Made by a program: the position numbers and the translations under genes. A stretch of 64,000 nucleotides of DNA from Listeria farberi (GTDB taxonomy: Bacteria; Bacillota; Bacilli; Lactobacillales; Listeriaceae): the NCBI RefSeq assembly GCF_014229245.1, contig NZ_JAARZJ010000001.1:186001-250000 (forward strand). Reading direction: 5' to 3'. Below the pieces are notes generated by a model. It saw only the letters and a list, made by a program, of their open reading frames with translations, had not been told where the DNA came from and searched no databases. This document shows, one piece after another, positions 56,387 through 64,000 of this stretch (positions are counted from its first letter, which is position 1; every line of letters begins with the position of its first letter).

Positions 56387-57679
56387 GTGAAAATTACAAT
56401 CAATCAAGCATCCGAATTTGTCGGAAAAGAAGTAACAATTGGAGCATGGCTTGCGAATAAGCGTTCAAGTGGAAAAATTGCTTTCTTACAATTACGTGAT
56501 GGAACAGGATTTATGCAAGGCGTTGTCGTAAAAGCAGAAGTTGGCGATGATATTTTTGCTACTGCCAAAGCTTTAACACAAGAAACAAGTTTATATGTCA
56601 CGGGTACAATTAATGAAGATACTCGTTCACCATTTGGTTACGAAATGGCTGTATCTGGGGTTGAAGTAATTAGCGAATCACATGATTACCCGATTACACC
56701 GAAAGAACACGGTACTGAATTTTTAATGGATCACCGTCATTTATGGTTACGTTCTAATCGCCAACACGCTATCATGAAAATTCGTAATGAAATTATCCGC
56801 GCTAGTTATGAATTTTTCAATAAAGAAGGATTCTTAAAAATCGATCCACCTATCTTAACTGGTAGTGCACCTGAAGGAACAACAGAACTGTTTCACACGA
56901 AATATTTTGATGAAGATGCTTTTTTATCTCAAAGTGGTCAATTATACATGGAAGCAGCAGCAATGGCTTTCGGGAAAGTATTCTCATTCGGTCCAACTTT
57001 CCGCGCTGAGAAATCAAAAACACGCCGTCATTTAATTGAGTTCTGGATGATTGAACCAGAAATGGCATTTTACAAATTAGAAGATAGTTTACAAGTACAA
57101 GAAAACTATGTGGCTTTCCTTGTAAAAGCGGTACTTGATAACTGTCGCTTAGAACTTGATCGCCTTGGACGTGACGTTAGTCATTTAGAAAAAATGGTTG
57201 CTCCGTTCCCGCGTATTACTTATACAGAAGCAATCGAACGTTTACATGAATTAGGCTTTGATGATATTGTGTGGGGAGACGACTTTGGGGCACCACATGA
57301 AACAGCGATTGCGGATAGCTTCGAAAAACCAGTCTTTATTACACATTATCCAAAAGCAATTAAACCATTTTATATGCCAGAAGATCCGGAAAATGATCAA
57401 GTGGTTTTATGCGCTGATATGATTGCTCCAGAAGGTTACGGAGAAATTATTGGTGGATCTGAACGTATTCATGATTTAGAGACACTACAAGCTAGAATGA
57501 AAGATTTCGATTTAGACCAAGAAGCATACAGCTGGTATCTTGATTTAGCTCGTTACGGCTCGGTACCGCATTCTGGTTTTGGACTTGGTTTAGAACGTAC
57601 AGTAGCTTGGATTTCCGGAACAGAACATGTTCGCGAAACAATTCCATTCCCACGTTTACTTAACCGTTTATATCCTTAA
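56387..57679 (+). CDS. asnS: Asparaginyl-tRNA synthetase
   Basis: A 430-residue class IIb synthetase that charges tRNA-Asn. The N-terminal OB-fold anticodon domain (residues 1-110) is followed by the catalytic core with motif 2 [19 protein letters not shown] (near residue 204) and motif 3 [12 protein letters not shown] (near 402). Start is GTG after AGGGAGTG. No T-box leader is seen; the gene is read from the ypmB-aspB promoter. Confidence 0.96.
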   Translation: MKITINQASEFVGKEVTIGAWLANKRSSGKIAFLQLRDGTGFMQGVVVKAEVGDDIFATAKALTQETSLYVTGTINEDTRSPFGYEMAVSGVEVISESHDYPITPKEHGTEFLMDHRHLWLRSNRQHAIMKIRNEIIRASYEFFNKEGFLKIDPPILTGSAPEGTTELFHTKYFDEDAFLSQSGQLYMEAAAMAFGKVFSFGPTFRAEKSKTRRHLIEFWMIEPEMAFYKLEDSLQVQENYVAFLVKAVLDNCRLELDRLGRDVSHLEKMVAPFPRITYTEAIERLHELGFDDIVWGDDFGAPHETAIADSFEKPVFITHYPKAIKPFYMPEDPENDQVVLCADMIAPEGYGEIIGGSERIHDLETLQARMKDFDLDQEAYSWYLDLARYGSVPHSGFGLGLERTVAWISGTEHVRETIPFPRLLNRLYP

Positions 57680-57715
57680 AAAAAGTGAAGCCATTTAATG
57701 GCTTCACTTTTTTTA
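57679..57715 (+). terminator. Terminator after asnS
   Basis: AAAGTGAAGCCATTTAATGGCTTCACTTT is a perfect hairpin followed by a T-run. Confidence 0.9.
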
Positions 57716-57790
57716 TCTTTTTATAAAAACAGTTTTTCCACTTGATTTAGTGATTTTATCATTACTTTTATATTTTTCCCTTGAAAACCA

Positions 57791-57799
57791 TGTTATAAT
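57791..57799 (+). promoter_or_regulatory. Extended -10 promoter of dnaD
   Basis: TGTTATAAT matches TGnTATAAT perfectly. The -35 region is poor. The leader would be only about 14 nt. Confidence 0.5.
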
Positions 57800-57819
57800 T
57801 TGAGGGTGAGGTGTTTAAA

Positions 57820-58539
57820 ATGGATTATAAAATGCTTGGAAAATGGATGGCTGAAGGACAAGTAACTTTGCCGCAAGTTTTAGTGAAAAACTATGCAGTG
57901 CTTGGCTTAAATGAAAGCGAACTAGTACTTTTACTTCAAATACAATCATTTGCAGCAGAAGCAGAATTTTTTCCTTCGATGGAGATGTTAACAGATAGAA
58001 CAACGCTTCGACTGGAAGATACTATTAAAACAATGGATTCACTCCTAAAAAAAGGCGTGATTGCTATTGAACAAAGCAAGGATAATTCGCTAATGATTTC
58101 GGAACAATACAATTTAGAGCCGCTATGGTGTAAATTAGCCGCGTTATATGAAAATATGGAAGCAGATATTAGACAAGACCAAGAAGTTGAACAACAAACG
58201 AATTTATACAGTTTATTTGAAGCAGAATTTGGCAGACCGCTTTCACCAATGGAAGCAGAAATGTTATCTGCATGGGTGGACCAAGACCGAACAAGTCCTG
58301 ATTTAATTAAAGAAGCCCTTAAGGAAGCAGTTATTTCACAAAAATTAAATTTTCGCTATATTGATAGGATATTGCTTAATTGGTCTAAACAAGGTGTCAA
58401 AACAACAGAAGACGCTAAAAGAGTAGCGGAAGAATTTCACCAAAACGGGCGAACTAACCAAACGATGAATAAAAGCGAAGTCAAAAAAAGTGCAGGGTCT
58501 ATACCATTATACGACTGGCTCGAAAAAAGAAAAGGGTGA
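57820..58539 (+). CDS. dnaD: Primosome protein DnaD
   Basis: A 239-residue replication initiation protein that works with DnaB and DnaI to load the helicase. Residues 1-95 form a winged helix domain (LPQVLVKNYAVLGLNESELVLLLQ) and residues about 125-200 the DnaD/DDBH2 domain with the YxxxIL motif (NFRYIDRILLNW). ATG 57820 follows GAGGTG; the earlier in-frame ATG at 57811 overlaps that site. Confidence 0.94.
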   Translation: MDYKMLGKWMAEGQVTLPQVLVKNYAVLGLNESELVLLLQIQSFAAEAEFFPSMEMLTDRTTLRLEDTIKTMDSLLKKGVIAIEQSKDNSLMISEQYNLEPLWCKLAALYENMEADIRQDQEVEQQTNLYSLFEAEFGRPLSPMEAEMLSAWVDQDRTSPDLIKEALKEAVISQKLNFRYIDRILLNWSKQGVKTTEDAKRVAEEFHQNGRTNQTMNKSEVKKSAGSIPLYDWLEKRKG

Positions 58540-58549
58540 CGTAAACAAA

Positions 58550-59209
58550 TTGTTATCAAATAAACAAACTGTATTATGCATAGAAGAAATGGCGAAAATG
58601 TTTCCAGCAGCACATTGTGAACTAATCCATAAAAATACGTTTGAATTACTAGTTGCAGTTGTGTTATCCGCGCAGTGTACAGATGTTTTAGTCAATCGTG
58701 TAACAGCTTCACTTTTTGAAAAATATCACCGACCAGAAGATTATTTAGCCGTACCATTAGAGGAATTAATGGACGATATACGTTCGATAGGTTTGTACCG
58801 AAATAAAGCAAAAAATATTCAAGGGTTATCTGATAAAATACTTACTGAATTTAATGGAGAAGTCCCACGCACTCATGCTGAACTGGAAAGCTTACCCGGT
58901 GTTGGCAGAAAAACCGCCAATGTTGTTTTATCTGTTGGTTTTGGTATCCCAGCGATTGCAGTCGATACACATGTAGAGCGGATTAGTAAACGTCTTGGCA
59001 TTTGTAGGTGGAAAGACTCTGTTGTAGAAGTAGAAGAAACACTCAAACGAAAACTACCAAAAGAACTATGGTCTGACGCGCATCATTATATGATTTTTTT
59101 TGGAAGATACCATTGTAAAGCAAGAAACCCAGAATGTCCGACATGCCCTTTACTGTATCTATGCAGAGAAGGAAAGAAGCAAGCGAAAGTGAGGGGATTT
59201 GATGGCTGA
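58550..59209 (+). CDS. nth: Endonuclease III
   Basis: A 219-residue DNA glycosylase and AP lyase for oxidised pyrimidines. The helix-hairpin-helix LPGVGRKTANVV (near residue 114) contains the catalytic lysine, VDTHVERISKRLG holds the catalytic Asp (near 138), and the C-terminal CKARNPECPTCPLLYLC binds a [4Fe-4S] cluster. The start is taken as TTG 58550 after AAGGGTGA, which gives exactly the Bacillus length; the open frame from 58490 would overlap dnaD by 50 nt. It overlaps ypoC by 8 nt. Confidence 0.94.
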   Translation: MLSNKQTVLCIEEMAKMFPAAHCELIHKNTFELLVAVVLSAQCTDVLVNRVTASLFEKYHRPEDYLAVPLEELMDDIRSIGLYRNKAKNIQGLSDKILTEFNGEVPRTHAELESLPGVGRKTANVVLSVGFGIPAIAVDTHVERISKRLGICRWKDSVVEVEETLKRKLPKELWSDAHHYMIFFGRYHCKARNPECPTCPLLYLCREGKKQAKVRGFDG

Positions 59210-59690
59210 ATTTAAGTATGCAATGGAATTATCTCATCCAGATTTTCCAGCACCTGATGTGATAGCAGAAGAGTATGATCCGGAATCAATTTATGTGAGT
59301 GGCTTACCTTTTTGGCAAGAACAACAATTTTTTACAAAGGGCGGGGGCGTTATCCCGTGGAAACATGAAACAGATAGAGCTTGTCGAAAATTAGCTAAAC
59401 ATATGACCAATTTAGCTGAAAGTATGGAAGCTGATTTAAAGACGCATAAAAAGCCATCTCCAGTTACTGTTAGAGATGCATTAGGAATATTTTTATCCAT
59501 TTTGTTCTGGAGTAATCATCGACCTGTTCAACTTAATAATTTAATGGAACAAGTGAAAACACTTGAAATGAAGCCACTTAATTTAGATGAGCGATTGGAA
59601 TATGTTTTGAATCGAGGAAATACTTTTTTAGGTTTTCGCCAATTAAATGAATTAATGTTAGAGCAGCGTAAATTAATTGCTAAGAAATAA
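59202..59690 (+). CDS. ypoC: YpoC-like conserved protein
   Basis: A 162-residue soluble protein found between nth and ponA in Bacillus relatives. No catalytic motif is recognised; helices dominate after residue 60 (RKLAKHMTNLAESMEADL). Function is unknown. ATG 59202 follows GAGGGG; TTG 59199 just before it is less likely. It is the last gene of dnaD-nth-ypoC. Confidence 0.8.
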   Translation: MAEFKYAMELSHPDFPAPDVIAEEYDPESIYVSGLPFWQEQQFFTKGGGVIPWKHETDRACRKLAKHMTNLAESMEADLKTHKKPSPVTVRDALGIFLSILFWSNHRPVQLNNLMEQVKTLEMKPLNLDERLEYVLNRGNTFLGFRQLNELMLEQRKLIAKK

Positions 59691-59726
59691 AAAAAGAGAA
59701 GACGAATTTTCGTCTTCTCTTTTTGT
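59691..59726. terminator. Bidirectional terminator between ypoC and ponA
   Basis: AGAGAAGACGA pairs with TCGTCTTCTCT around ATTT, with A-run before and T-run after. The two genes converge here. Confidence 0.9.
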
Positions 59727-59734
59727 GTTATTTA

Positions 59735-62227
59735 TTAATCGGGTGCCTGTTCAGCTGGAACTTTGACAGTAGTGGAAGCAGCAGGACTCTTCTTGCCATC
59801 TTTTACGGCGACAACATTGATAGAAATTGTATCACCTGGATTACCACCACTTACAGAGACGGAGGTTGAAGAGACAGTAGTCGTGCTACCATTAACTGTT
59901 ACCTCGTAGGTTGCACCATCTACTGGAGACCAAGAAGCGTTAATCTGTTTCGAATTTGCGTCATAACTTGCTCTTAAGCCGGTAGGGGCAGTAAGATTTT
60001 TGGCTTCTTCTTCTTTTTTCTTTTTCTCTTCTTCAGCCTTTTTCTTTGCTTCTTCCTCAGCTTTTTTCTCTGCATCTGTTTTTTTCTTGTTCTCTTCTTC
60101 AGCTTTTTTCTTAGCTGCTTCTTCTTTTTTCTTCTTCTCGTCTTCTGGAGTAGAAGCTGTTTTTGTTGGGGCAGTTCCAGCTAAAAATAATTCATAGCTT
60201 ACTTTGTCACTTGATGTACCAGATGCAGCACGAGCGATTGGGTTACTACCTTTTAGAATTGGAACAGAAACGACATTGCTTGGCATTTTGAAGTCTGCTG
60301 TAGTTTTCCCAGCAGATGCATGAGCCATTAATTTACTAAACATATATTGTGCAATTTTTTGCTCGCTTGCGGAAACATATTTTTTCTTATCATCATAACC
60401 AGTCCATACAGCAATTGAATAGTTTGTTGTATAACCAGCAAACCATGAATCACGAGCAGCCCCACTAGGATAGTAATACTTCGAAGTGAATTCTGGTGGA
60501 ATATTCGTTGTACCTGTTTTACCAGCAGCAGGGACACCAGGCACGGCTGCTGAAGTACCTGTTCCGATAGAAAGAACGTCTTTTAGAACATCCGATACCA
60601 TATAAGCTGTAGATTCTTTCATTGCTACTGTACTGTTTGGTTCTGTGTCAATTTCAGTTTCCCCATCTGATAAAACAATCTTGGTAATTGTATGAGGGGT
60701 ATTGTAAATTCCTTTATTACCGAATGCGGCATAAGCACCTGCCATTTGCATTGGGTTGGAACTATTAGCCCCAATGGCATTGGATTCTACATTTTGACCT
60801 TCATCATAAGTAATACCAAGTTTGTTAACAAATTGTTCGGATTTTTCTAGCCCAACAGCTTGAAGCGTTTTTAGGGCAGGAATATTACGAGATTGATAAA
60901 GTGCTTGTCTTACAGAAATTGGCCCCTTGTAACCGAAATCCCAGTTGTTAATAGGAGTTCCGCCTGTATACGAATAAGGTTCATCTTCTAAAATATGAGC
61001 TGTAGACCAGTCTAAATATTCAAAAGCTGGGCCATAATCGGCAATTGGTTTCATGGTGGAACCTACAGAACGTTTAACCTGAGTAGCATAGTTATAACCA
61101 CGAGTAACTTTTTGGTTACGTCCGCCACCAATTGCTTGAACACGGCCAGTTTTTGTATCTTGTAGAACAATTCCGGCCTGCATTTCATCATCAGTGAAGT
61201 TAATGATTTCATTAGTATTCAACATTTTTTCTGTATATTCTTGTGCATCGCGGTCAAGTGCAGTATGAATTGTTAAACCATCACGATAAACATCGTATTC
61301 TTTCGGAATTTCACTTAAAACTTGTGTTACATAAGCATCGTATTTGTAAATTTTATCTTCACGATCTTTTTTAGAGCGAAGTCCGGTAGCAACAGGTGTT
61401 TTTTGTGCAGCAGTCATCTCATCTTTAGTGATTTTATCATGAGTATACATATTAGTTAAAACTTGATCACGACGTTTTTTTGCAGCTTCTGGATGATCGT
61501 ATGGGTTATAATTATTCGGACTTTGTGGCATACCTGCAAGAAGCGCTGTCTGAGCTAAAGTAAGATCTTTGAGACTCTTACCGAAATAATGCTCTGAAGC
61601 TGTTTGCATCCCGTGAACACGGTCAGACATATAGACTTTATTGACATAGATTTCAAGGATGTCATTTTTGCTATATTTTTCCTCTAATTGAAGTGCAAGC
61701 CATGCTTCTTGTGCTTTTCGCGCGAGTGTTTTATTGGTGTAATCAAGATAGGACATTTTGATGATTTGTTGGGAAAGTGTACTTGCACCTTCTGCACCAA
61801 ATCCGTCTTTAACATTAGCGATTACAGCCCCACCTAGTCGAATAGGATCAATCCCGTCATGTTCGTAAAAACGCGAATCTTCAGTTGTAAGAATTGCATT
61901 TTTAAGTGTTTCCGGTATATCTTTGTATTCAATATATTCCCGCCGTTCGGTTCCAATTTCTGCGAAAACCTTCCCATCCTTATCAAGTAACTTGGATGAA
62001 AGGGGATCTCGTAGCTTGGAGTCGGTCAGTTTTGGTGCGTCTTTTGCATAACCGTAAAAGACAGTGGCACCAGCCGCAACACCAAAGAAAGCTAAAAATA
62101 ACCCGAGAAAGAAAATAGTTTTGAAAATATTTACTGCAACTCTTTTTCCTCGTTTTGGTGGATTCTTTTTAGAATTTCCATTTTGCTTGCTGCGATACTG
62201 AGATCTTGTCTGCGGTTTATCTGCCAT
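59735..62227 (-). CDS. ponA: Class A penicillin-binding protein 1 (PBP1A type)
   Basis: An 830-residue bifunctional peptidoglycan synthase (called pbpA in Listeria). A basic cytoplasmic tail is followed by one transmembrane helix (about residues 33-57), the GT51 glycosyltransferase domain (EDSRFYEHDGID near 117; GASTLSQQI near 148), and the transpeptidase with STMK (SxxK), SRN and KTGTT. Residues about 690-745 are Lys/Glu/Ala-rich, followed by a fibronectin III-like module to the end. It lies 30 nt downstream of recU, the conserved recU-ponA pair. ATG follows AAAGGAGAG. Confidence 0.95.
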   Translation of the reverse strand: MADKPQTRSQYRSKQNGNSKKNPPKRGKRVAVNIFKTIFFLGLFLAFFGVAAGATVFYGYAKDAPKLTDSKLRDPLSSKLLDKDGKVFAEIGTERREYIEYKDIPETLKNAILTTEDSRFYEHDGIDPIRLGGAVIANVKDGFGAEGASTLSQQIIKMSYLDYTNKTLARKAQEAWLALQLEEKYSKNDILEIYVNKVYMSDRVHGMQTASEHYFGKSLKDLTLAQTALLAGMPQSPNNYNPYDHPEAAKKRRDQVLTNMYTHDKITKDEMTAAQKTPVATGLRSKKDREDKIYKYDAYVTQVLSEIPKEYDVYRDGLTIHTALDRDAQEYTEKMLNTNEIINFTDDEMQAGIVLQDTKTGRVQAIGGGRNQKVTRGYNYATQVKRSVGSTMKPIADYGPAFEYLDWSTAHILEDEPYSYTGGTPINNWDFGYKGPISVRQALYQSRNIPALKTLQAVGLEKSEQFVNKLGITYDEGQNVESNAIGANSSNPMQMAGAYAAFGNKGIYNTPHTITKIVLSDGETEIDTEPNSTVAMKESTAYMVSDVLKDVLSIGTGTSAAVPGVPAAGKTGTTNIPPEFTSKYYYPSGAARDSWFAGYTTNYSIAVWTGYDDKKKYVSASEQKIAQYMFSKLMAHASAGKTTADFKMPSNVVSVPILKGSNPIARAASGTSSDKVSYELFLAGTAPTKTASTPEDEKKKKEEAAKKKAEEENKKKTDAEKKAEEEAKKKAEEEKKKKEEEAKNLTAPTGLRASYDANSKQINASWSPVDGATYEVTVNGSTTTVSSTSVSVSGGNPGDTISINVVAVKDGKKSPAASTTVKVPAEQAPD

Positions 62228-62257
62228 TAAAAATCTCTCTCCTTTAAAAAAGGTTGA

Positions 62258-62863
62258 CTAGAAGTATAGTTTCTCGATTAATTTCAAAAAGTCAAGCCTT
62301 GGATTTAGACCATAAGGAATTTGGTCTGATACATCTTGTATTTCTGCAATGGTAACGGATTTTCTGCCACCATTCTGCATTCTTTGCCAAAATGGATAAA
62401 ACTTTTCAAAGGGAATGAAGTAGGTTTTACCGATTTTTTGGAAGGCAATGATGACGAAAACAATGCCATCTTGTTTTAATACATTTGCCATATGGTTCAT
62501 TTGGTGATCGTGAAAATTACTAAGTGGAAAGGAAGTAGTGTTTTGTGTTTCTTTTGCCTCGAAATCAATATACTTTCCTTTGTAAACACCGTTGTAATCG
62601 GTTGTGGATGGTGTTTTGAAGTAGGCTTCCTTAATTTTTGCGCTACTTCTTTTTGGATAATCCACACTGACAATTTGGACTGGTGTAGGTTTTTTGTGGA
62701 TGACAGCGATATTTTGTGCTAAATAGTAAGCAATTGTATCATTTAAATCATCTTCCAAAGACATACCACGTTTTCCATAAGTAACAGGTGCTTTCCGTTT
62801 TTTTTGCGGAATTCCCTCATGACCTGCTGCATATTTCTTGCCGTTCGGATAGCCAATAGCCAT
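62258..62863 (-). CDS. recU: Holliday junction resolvase RecU
   Basis: A 201-residue endonuclease that cuts Holliday junctions during recombination and chromosome segregation. The N-terminus IGYPNGKKY, the catalytic region [21 protein letters not shown] (Asp, Glu and Lys) and the C-terminal [13 protein letters not shown] match the family. ATG 62863 follows GAGGTG; GTG 62872 just upstream is less likely. It is co-transcribed with ponA. Confidence 0.95.
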   Translation of the reverse strand: MAIGYPNGKKYAAGHEGIPQKKRKAPVTYGKRGMSLEDDLNDTIAYYLAQNIAVIHKKPTPVQIVSVDYPKRSSAKIKEAYFKTPSTTDYNGVYKGKYIDFEAKETQNTTSFPLSNFHDHQMNHMANVLKQDGIVFVIIAFQKIGKTYFIPFEKFYPFWQRMQNGGRKSVTIAEIQDVSDQIPYGLNPRLDFLKLIEKLYF

Positions 62864-62914
62864 TTTTTTCACCTCAATCAGAAAATGTCTATTCTGAATT
62901 TTAGACTATCATCT

Positions 62915-62923
62915 ATTATAACA
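62915..62923 (-). promoter_or_regulatory. Extended -10 promoter of recU-ponA
   Basis: On the minus strand TGTTATAAT is a perfect extended -10 element. An imperfect palindrome (CAGAATAGACATTTTCTG) lies between it and the start codon. Confidence 0.5.
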
Positions 62924-63103
62924 AATAAAAATGATAGTAGCAAAAAAATGCAAAACAACTCTTTTCGGCAACGAACTACTTAATAAATAGAACGTACCTT
63001 CGTCTATTTTACCATATTTTAGCTAATAATCTAATTTTAGGCAAGATTTCCCTTCCTATGCTATTCTTGAGGTAAGTGAAATTGTAATGAAAAGAGTGAT
63101 ATT

Positions 63104-63469
63104 ATGGAACTTTTAGAACGTACGGAAAAATTGCTTCTACAAAACGAAAAAAACTGGGAACTCTATTTAAGTAATCGTGAAGAGGCAAAACCGTTCGATT
63201 TTTATAAAGATATGAAACCATTTGTAGATGAGGCTAAAGCTTGTGCAGATAATTTTTTAGAACTAGCAATTCCCTGGGTAAACAAAGAACGCCCACCCTA
63301 CTTAGGGGAATTACAACTTAGACAAGCTTGTGATAATATCCAAATGACTGCAGTGAGTGCATTTAATGGAAAGTCTTTTTATAAACATTTCCTAGATCAC
63401 TATCAGTCATCCAAGTATACACTAACTAGAGTAAGAGATTTCTTAAAAAGAAAAGAGGAATTGATGTGA
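63104..63469 (+). CDS. yppE: DUF1798 protein YppE
   Basis: A 121-residue helical protein of the YppE/DUF1798 family, found beside recU in Bacillus. It has no recognised catalytic residues (EAKACADNFLELAIPWVNKERPPYLGE carries the conserved core). Function is unknown. It ends in ATGTGA, overlapping the GTG start of the next gene by 4 nt. Confidence 0.85.
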   Translation: MELLERTEKLLLQNEKNWELYLSNREEAKPFDFYKDMKPFVDEAKACADNFLELAIPWVNKERPPYLGELQLRQACDNIQMTAVSAFNGKSFYKHFLDHYQSSKYTLTRVRDFLKRKEELM

Positions 63470-64000
63470 AATCCATCGCAGTGACCGGGTATAAAAATTT
63501 TGAACTGGGAATTTTTAAAAAGGACGCAGATGAGGCTGTTTATATTAAAGAAACTATTAAACGTCATTTAATTCCACTTATAGAAGACGGATTAGAATGG
63601 GTAATTATTTCTGGACAGCTGGGGATTGAACTATGGGCGGGAGAAGTAGTGGCTGAATTAAAAAAAGAAGAATATGCTATTAAACTTGCACTATTAGAAC
63701 CATTTGAAAATCAAAGTAATAACTGGAATGAAGCTAATAAGTTATGGGCAAGCGAAGTGCTTAGTGTAGCGGATTACCATGCTTTTATTACAAAAAGACC
63801 TTATGAAAGCCCATCCCAATTTGCAGCGAGAGATGGTTTTATAATTGATAACACGGACGGAGCAATACTTATTTATGACTTAGAAAAAGAAGGTTCACCG
63901 AAGTTTTTTTATGATCGTGCCAAATTAGCTAAAGAAAGAGCGAATTACTACTTAGAGTGTATTGATTTTTATGCACTACAAGATGTGGTGGAAGATATGA
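63466..64000 (+). CDS. ypsA: YpsA-like SLOG-family protein (cut by the window end)
   Basis: The first 178 codons of a DUF1273/YpsA protein; the frame is still open at the last base. It begins GTG, KSIAVTGYKNFELGIF, and has the Rossmann-like SLOG pattern with ISGQLGIELWAGE (near residue 48), plus YPF-like and DGAILIYD segments. Since the family is about 180-190 residues, only a few codons are missing. In Bacillus YpsA affects cell division and filament formation; nucleotide or ligand binding is inferred from the SLOG fold. Confidence 0.88.
   Translation, partial: MKSIAVTGYKNFELGIFKKDADEAVYIKETIKRHLIPLIEDGLEWVIISGQLGIELWAGEVVAELKKEEYAIKLALLEPFENQSNNWNEANKLWASEVLSVADYHAFITKRPYESPSQFAARDGFIIDNTDGAILIYDLEKEGSPKFFYDRAKLAKERANYYLECIDFYALQDVVEDM

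Noticed and set aside
57621-57632. GAACATGTTC inside asnS resembling an SOS box
   Set aside because: The half sites are separated by 2 instead of 4 bases and it lies within a coding region.
1-64000. CRISPR arrays, insertion sequences, prophage genes, tRNA and rRNA genes
   Set aside because: No regularly spaced identical repeats, no transposase or phage-like frames, and no cloverleaf or rRNA sequence was seen on reading the window.

Overview
The window reads as a stretch of a Listeria (sensu stricto) chromosome. The DNA is AT-rich, ribosome-binding sites are strong Firmicute AAGGAGG types, and the gene order follows the Bacillus subtilis fer-ypbB-recQ ... cmk-ypfD-der-gpsA-hup-folE-hepS-menG-hepT-ndk-aro ... 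ypiA-ypiB ... dapB-mgsA-cca-birA-panBCD-dinG-ypmB-aspB-asnS-dnaD-nth-ypoC-ponA-recU backbone. Spore, bacillithiol and trp genes that sit inside this backbone in Bacillus are missing. Embedded Listeria-type features are a GGDEF/GGDEF/hydrolase/EAL operon, a streptococcal-type pyruvate formate-lyase, and a tyrosine phosphatase where spoIVA would be. I infer the genus from remembered gene order and protein likeness; no search was run, and the exact species is not determined.

Layout. 1-6.4 kb: a lone 1986-residue wall-anchored surface protein with seven Ig-like repeats, set off by a strong terminator on the left and a convergent ferredoxin gene on the right; this is the clearest accessory DNA. 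6.4-17.1 kb: ferredoxin, YpbB/RecQ pair, LysM membrane protein, asparaginase, CMP kinase, S1 protein, Der GTPase, GpsA, tyrosine phosphatase. 17.1-28 kb: HU, folate (folE), menaquinone/heptaprenyl genes (hepS, menG, hepT), ndk, then the shikimate/aromatic amino acid run aroC-aroB-aroH-hisC-tyrA-aroA. 28-33.4 kb: TPR protein YpiA, YpiB, two membrane proteins (one a zinc peptidase), an orphan SUKH (SMI1/KNR4) gene and a BaiN-like flavoprotein.

33.4-42.7 kb is a leftward block: pyruvate formate-lyase with candidate CcpA sites, a serine hydrolase and malic enzyme pair, and a four-gene cyclic-di-GMP operon (two membrane GGEEF cyclases, a membrane-anchored hydrolase that resembles family GH8, one EAL phosphodiesterase). 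43-59.7 kb returns to the rightward backbone: FAD oxidoreductase, convergent YitT protein, MazG-like, dapB, mgsA, cca, birA, a thioredoxin-like lipoprotein, panBCD, dinG, ypmB, aspB, asnS, dnaD, nth, ypoC. 59.7-62.9 kb is the leftward recU-ponA pair, and the window ends in yppE and an almost complete ypsA.

Most genes are housekeeping. The items most worth a second look are the giant surface protein with its non-canonical IPKTG anchor and 11-bp phased repeats upstream, the c-di-GMP operon with its embedded hydrolase, the orphan SUKH gene, a 12-bp element shared by the folE and aroC upstream regions, and the absence of an activating enzyme near pyruvate formate-lyase. I found no CRISPR array, insertion sequence, prophage, rRNA or tRNA gene.
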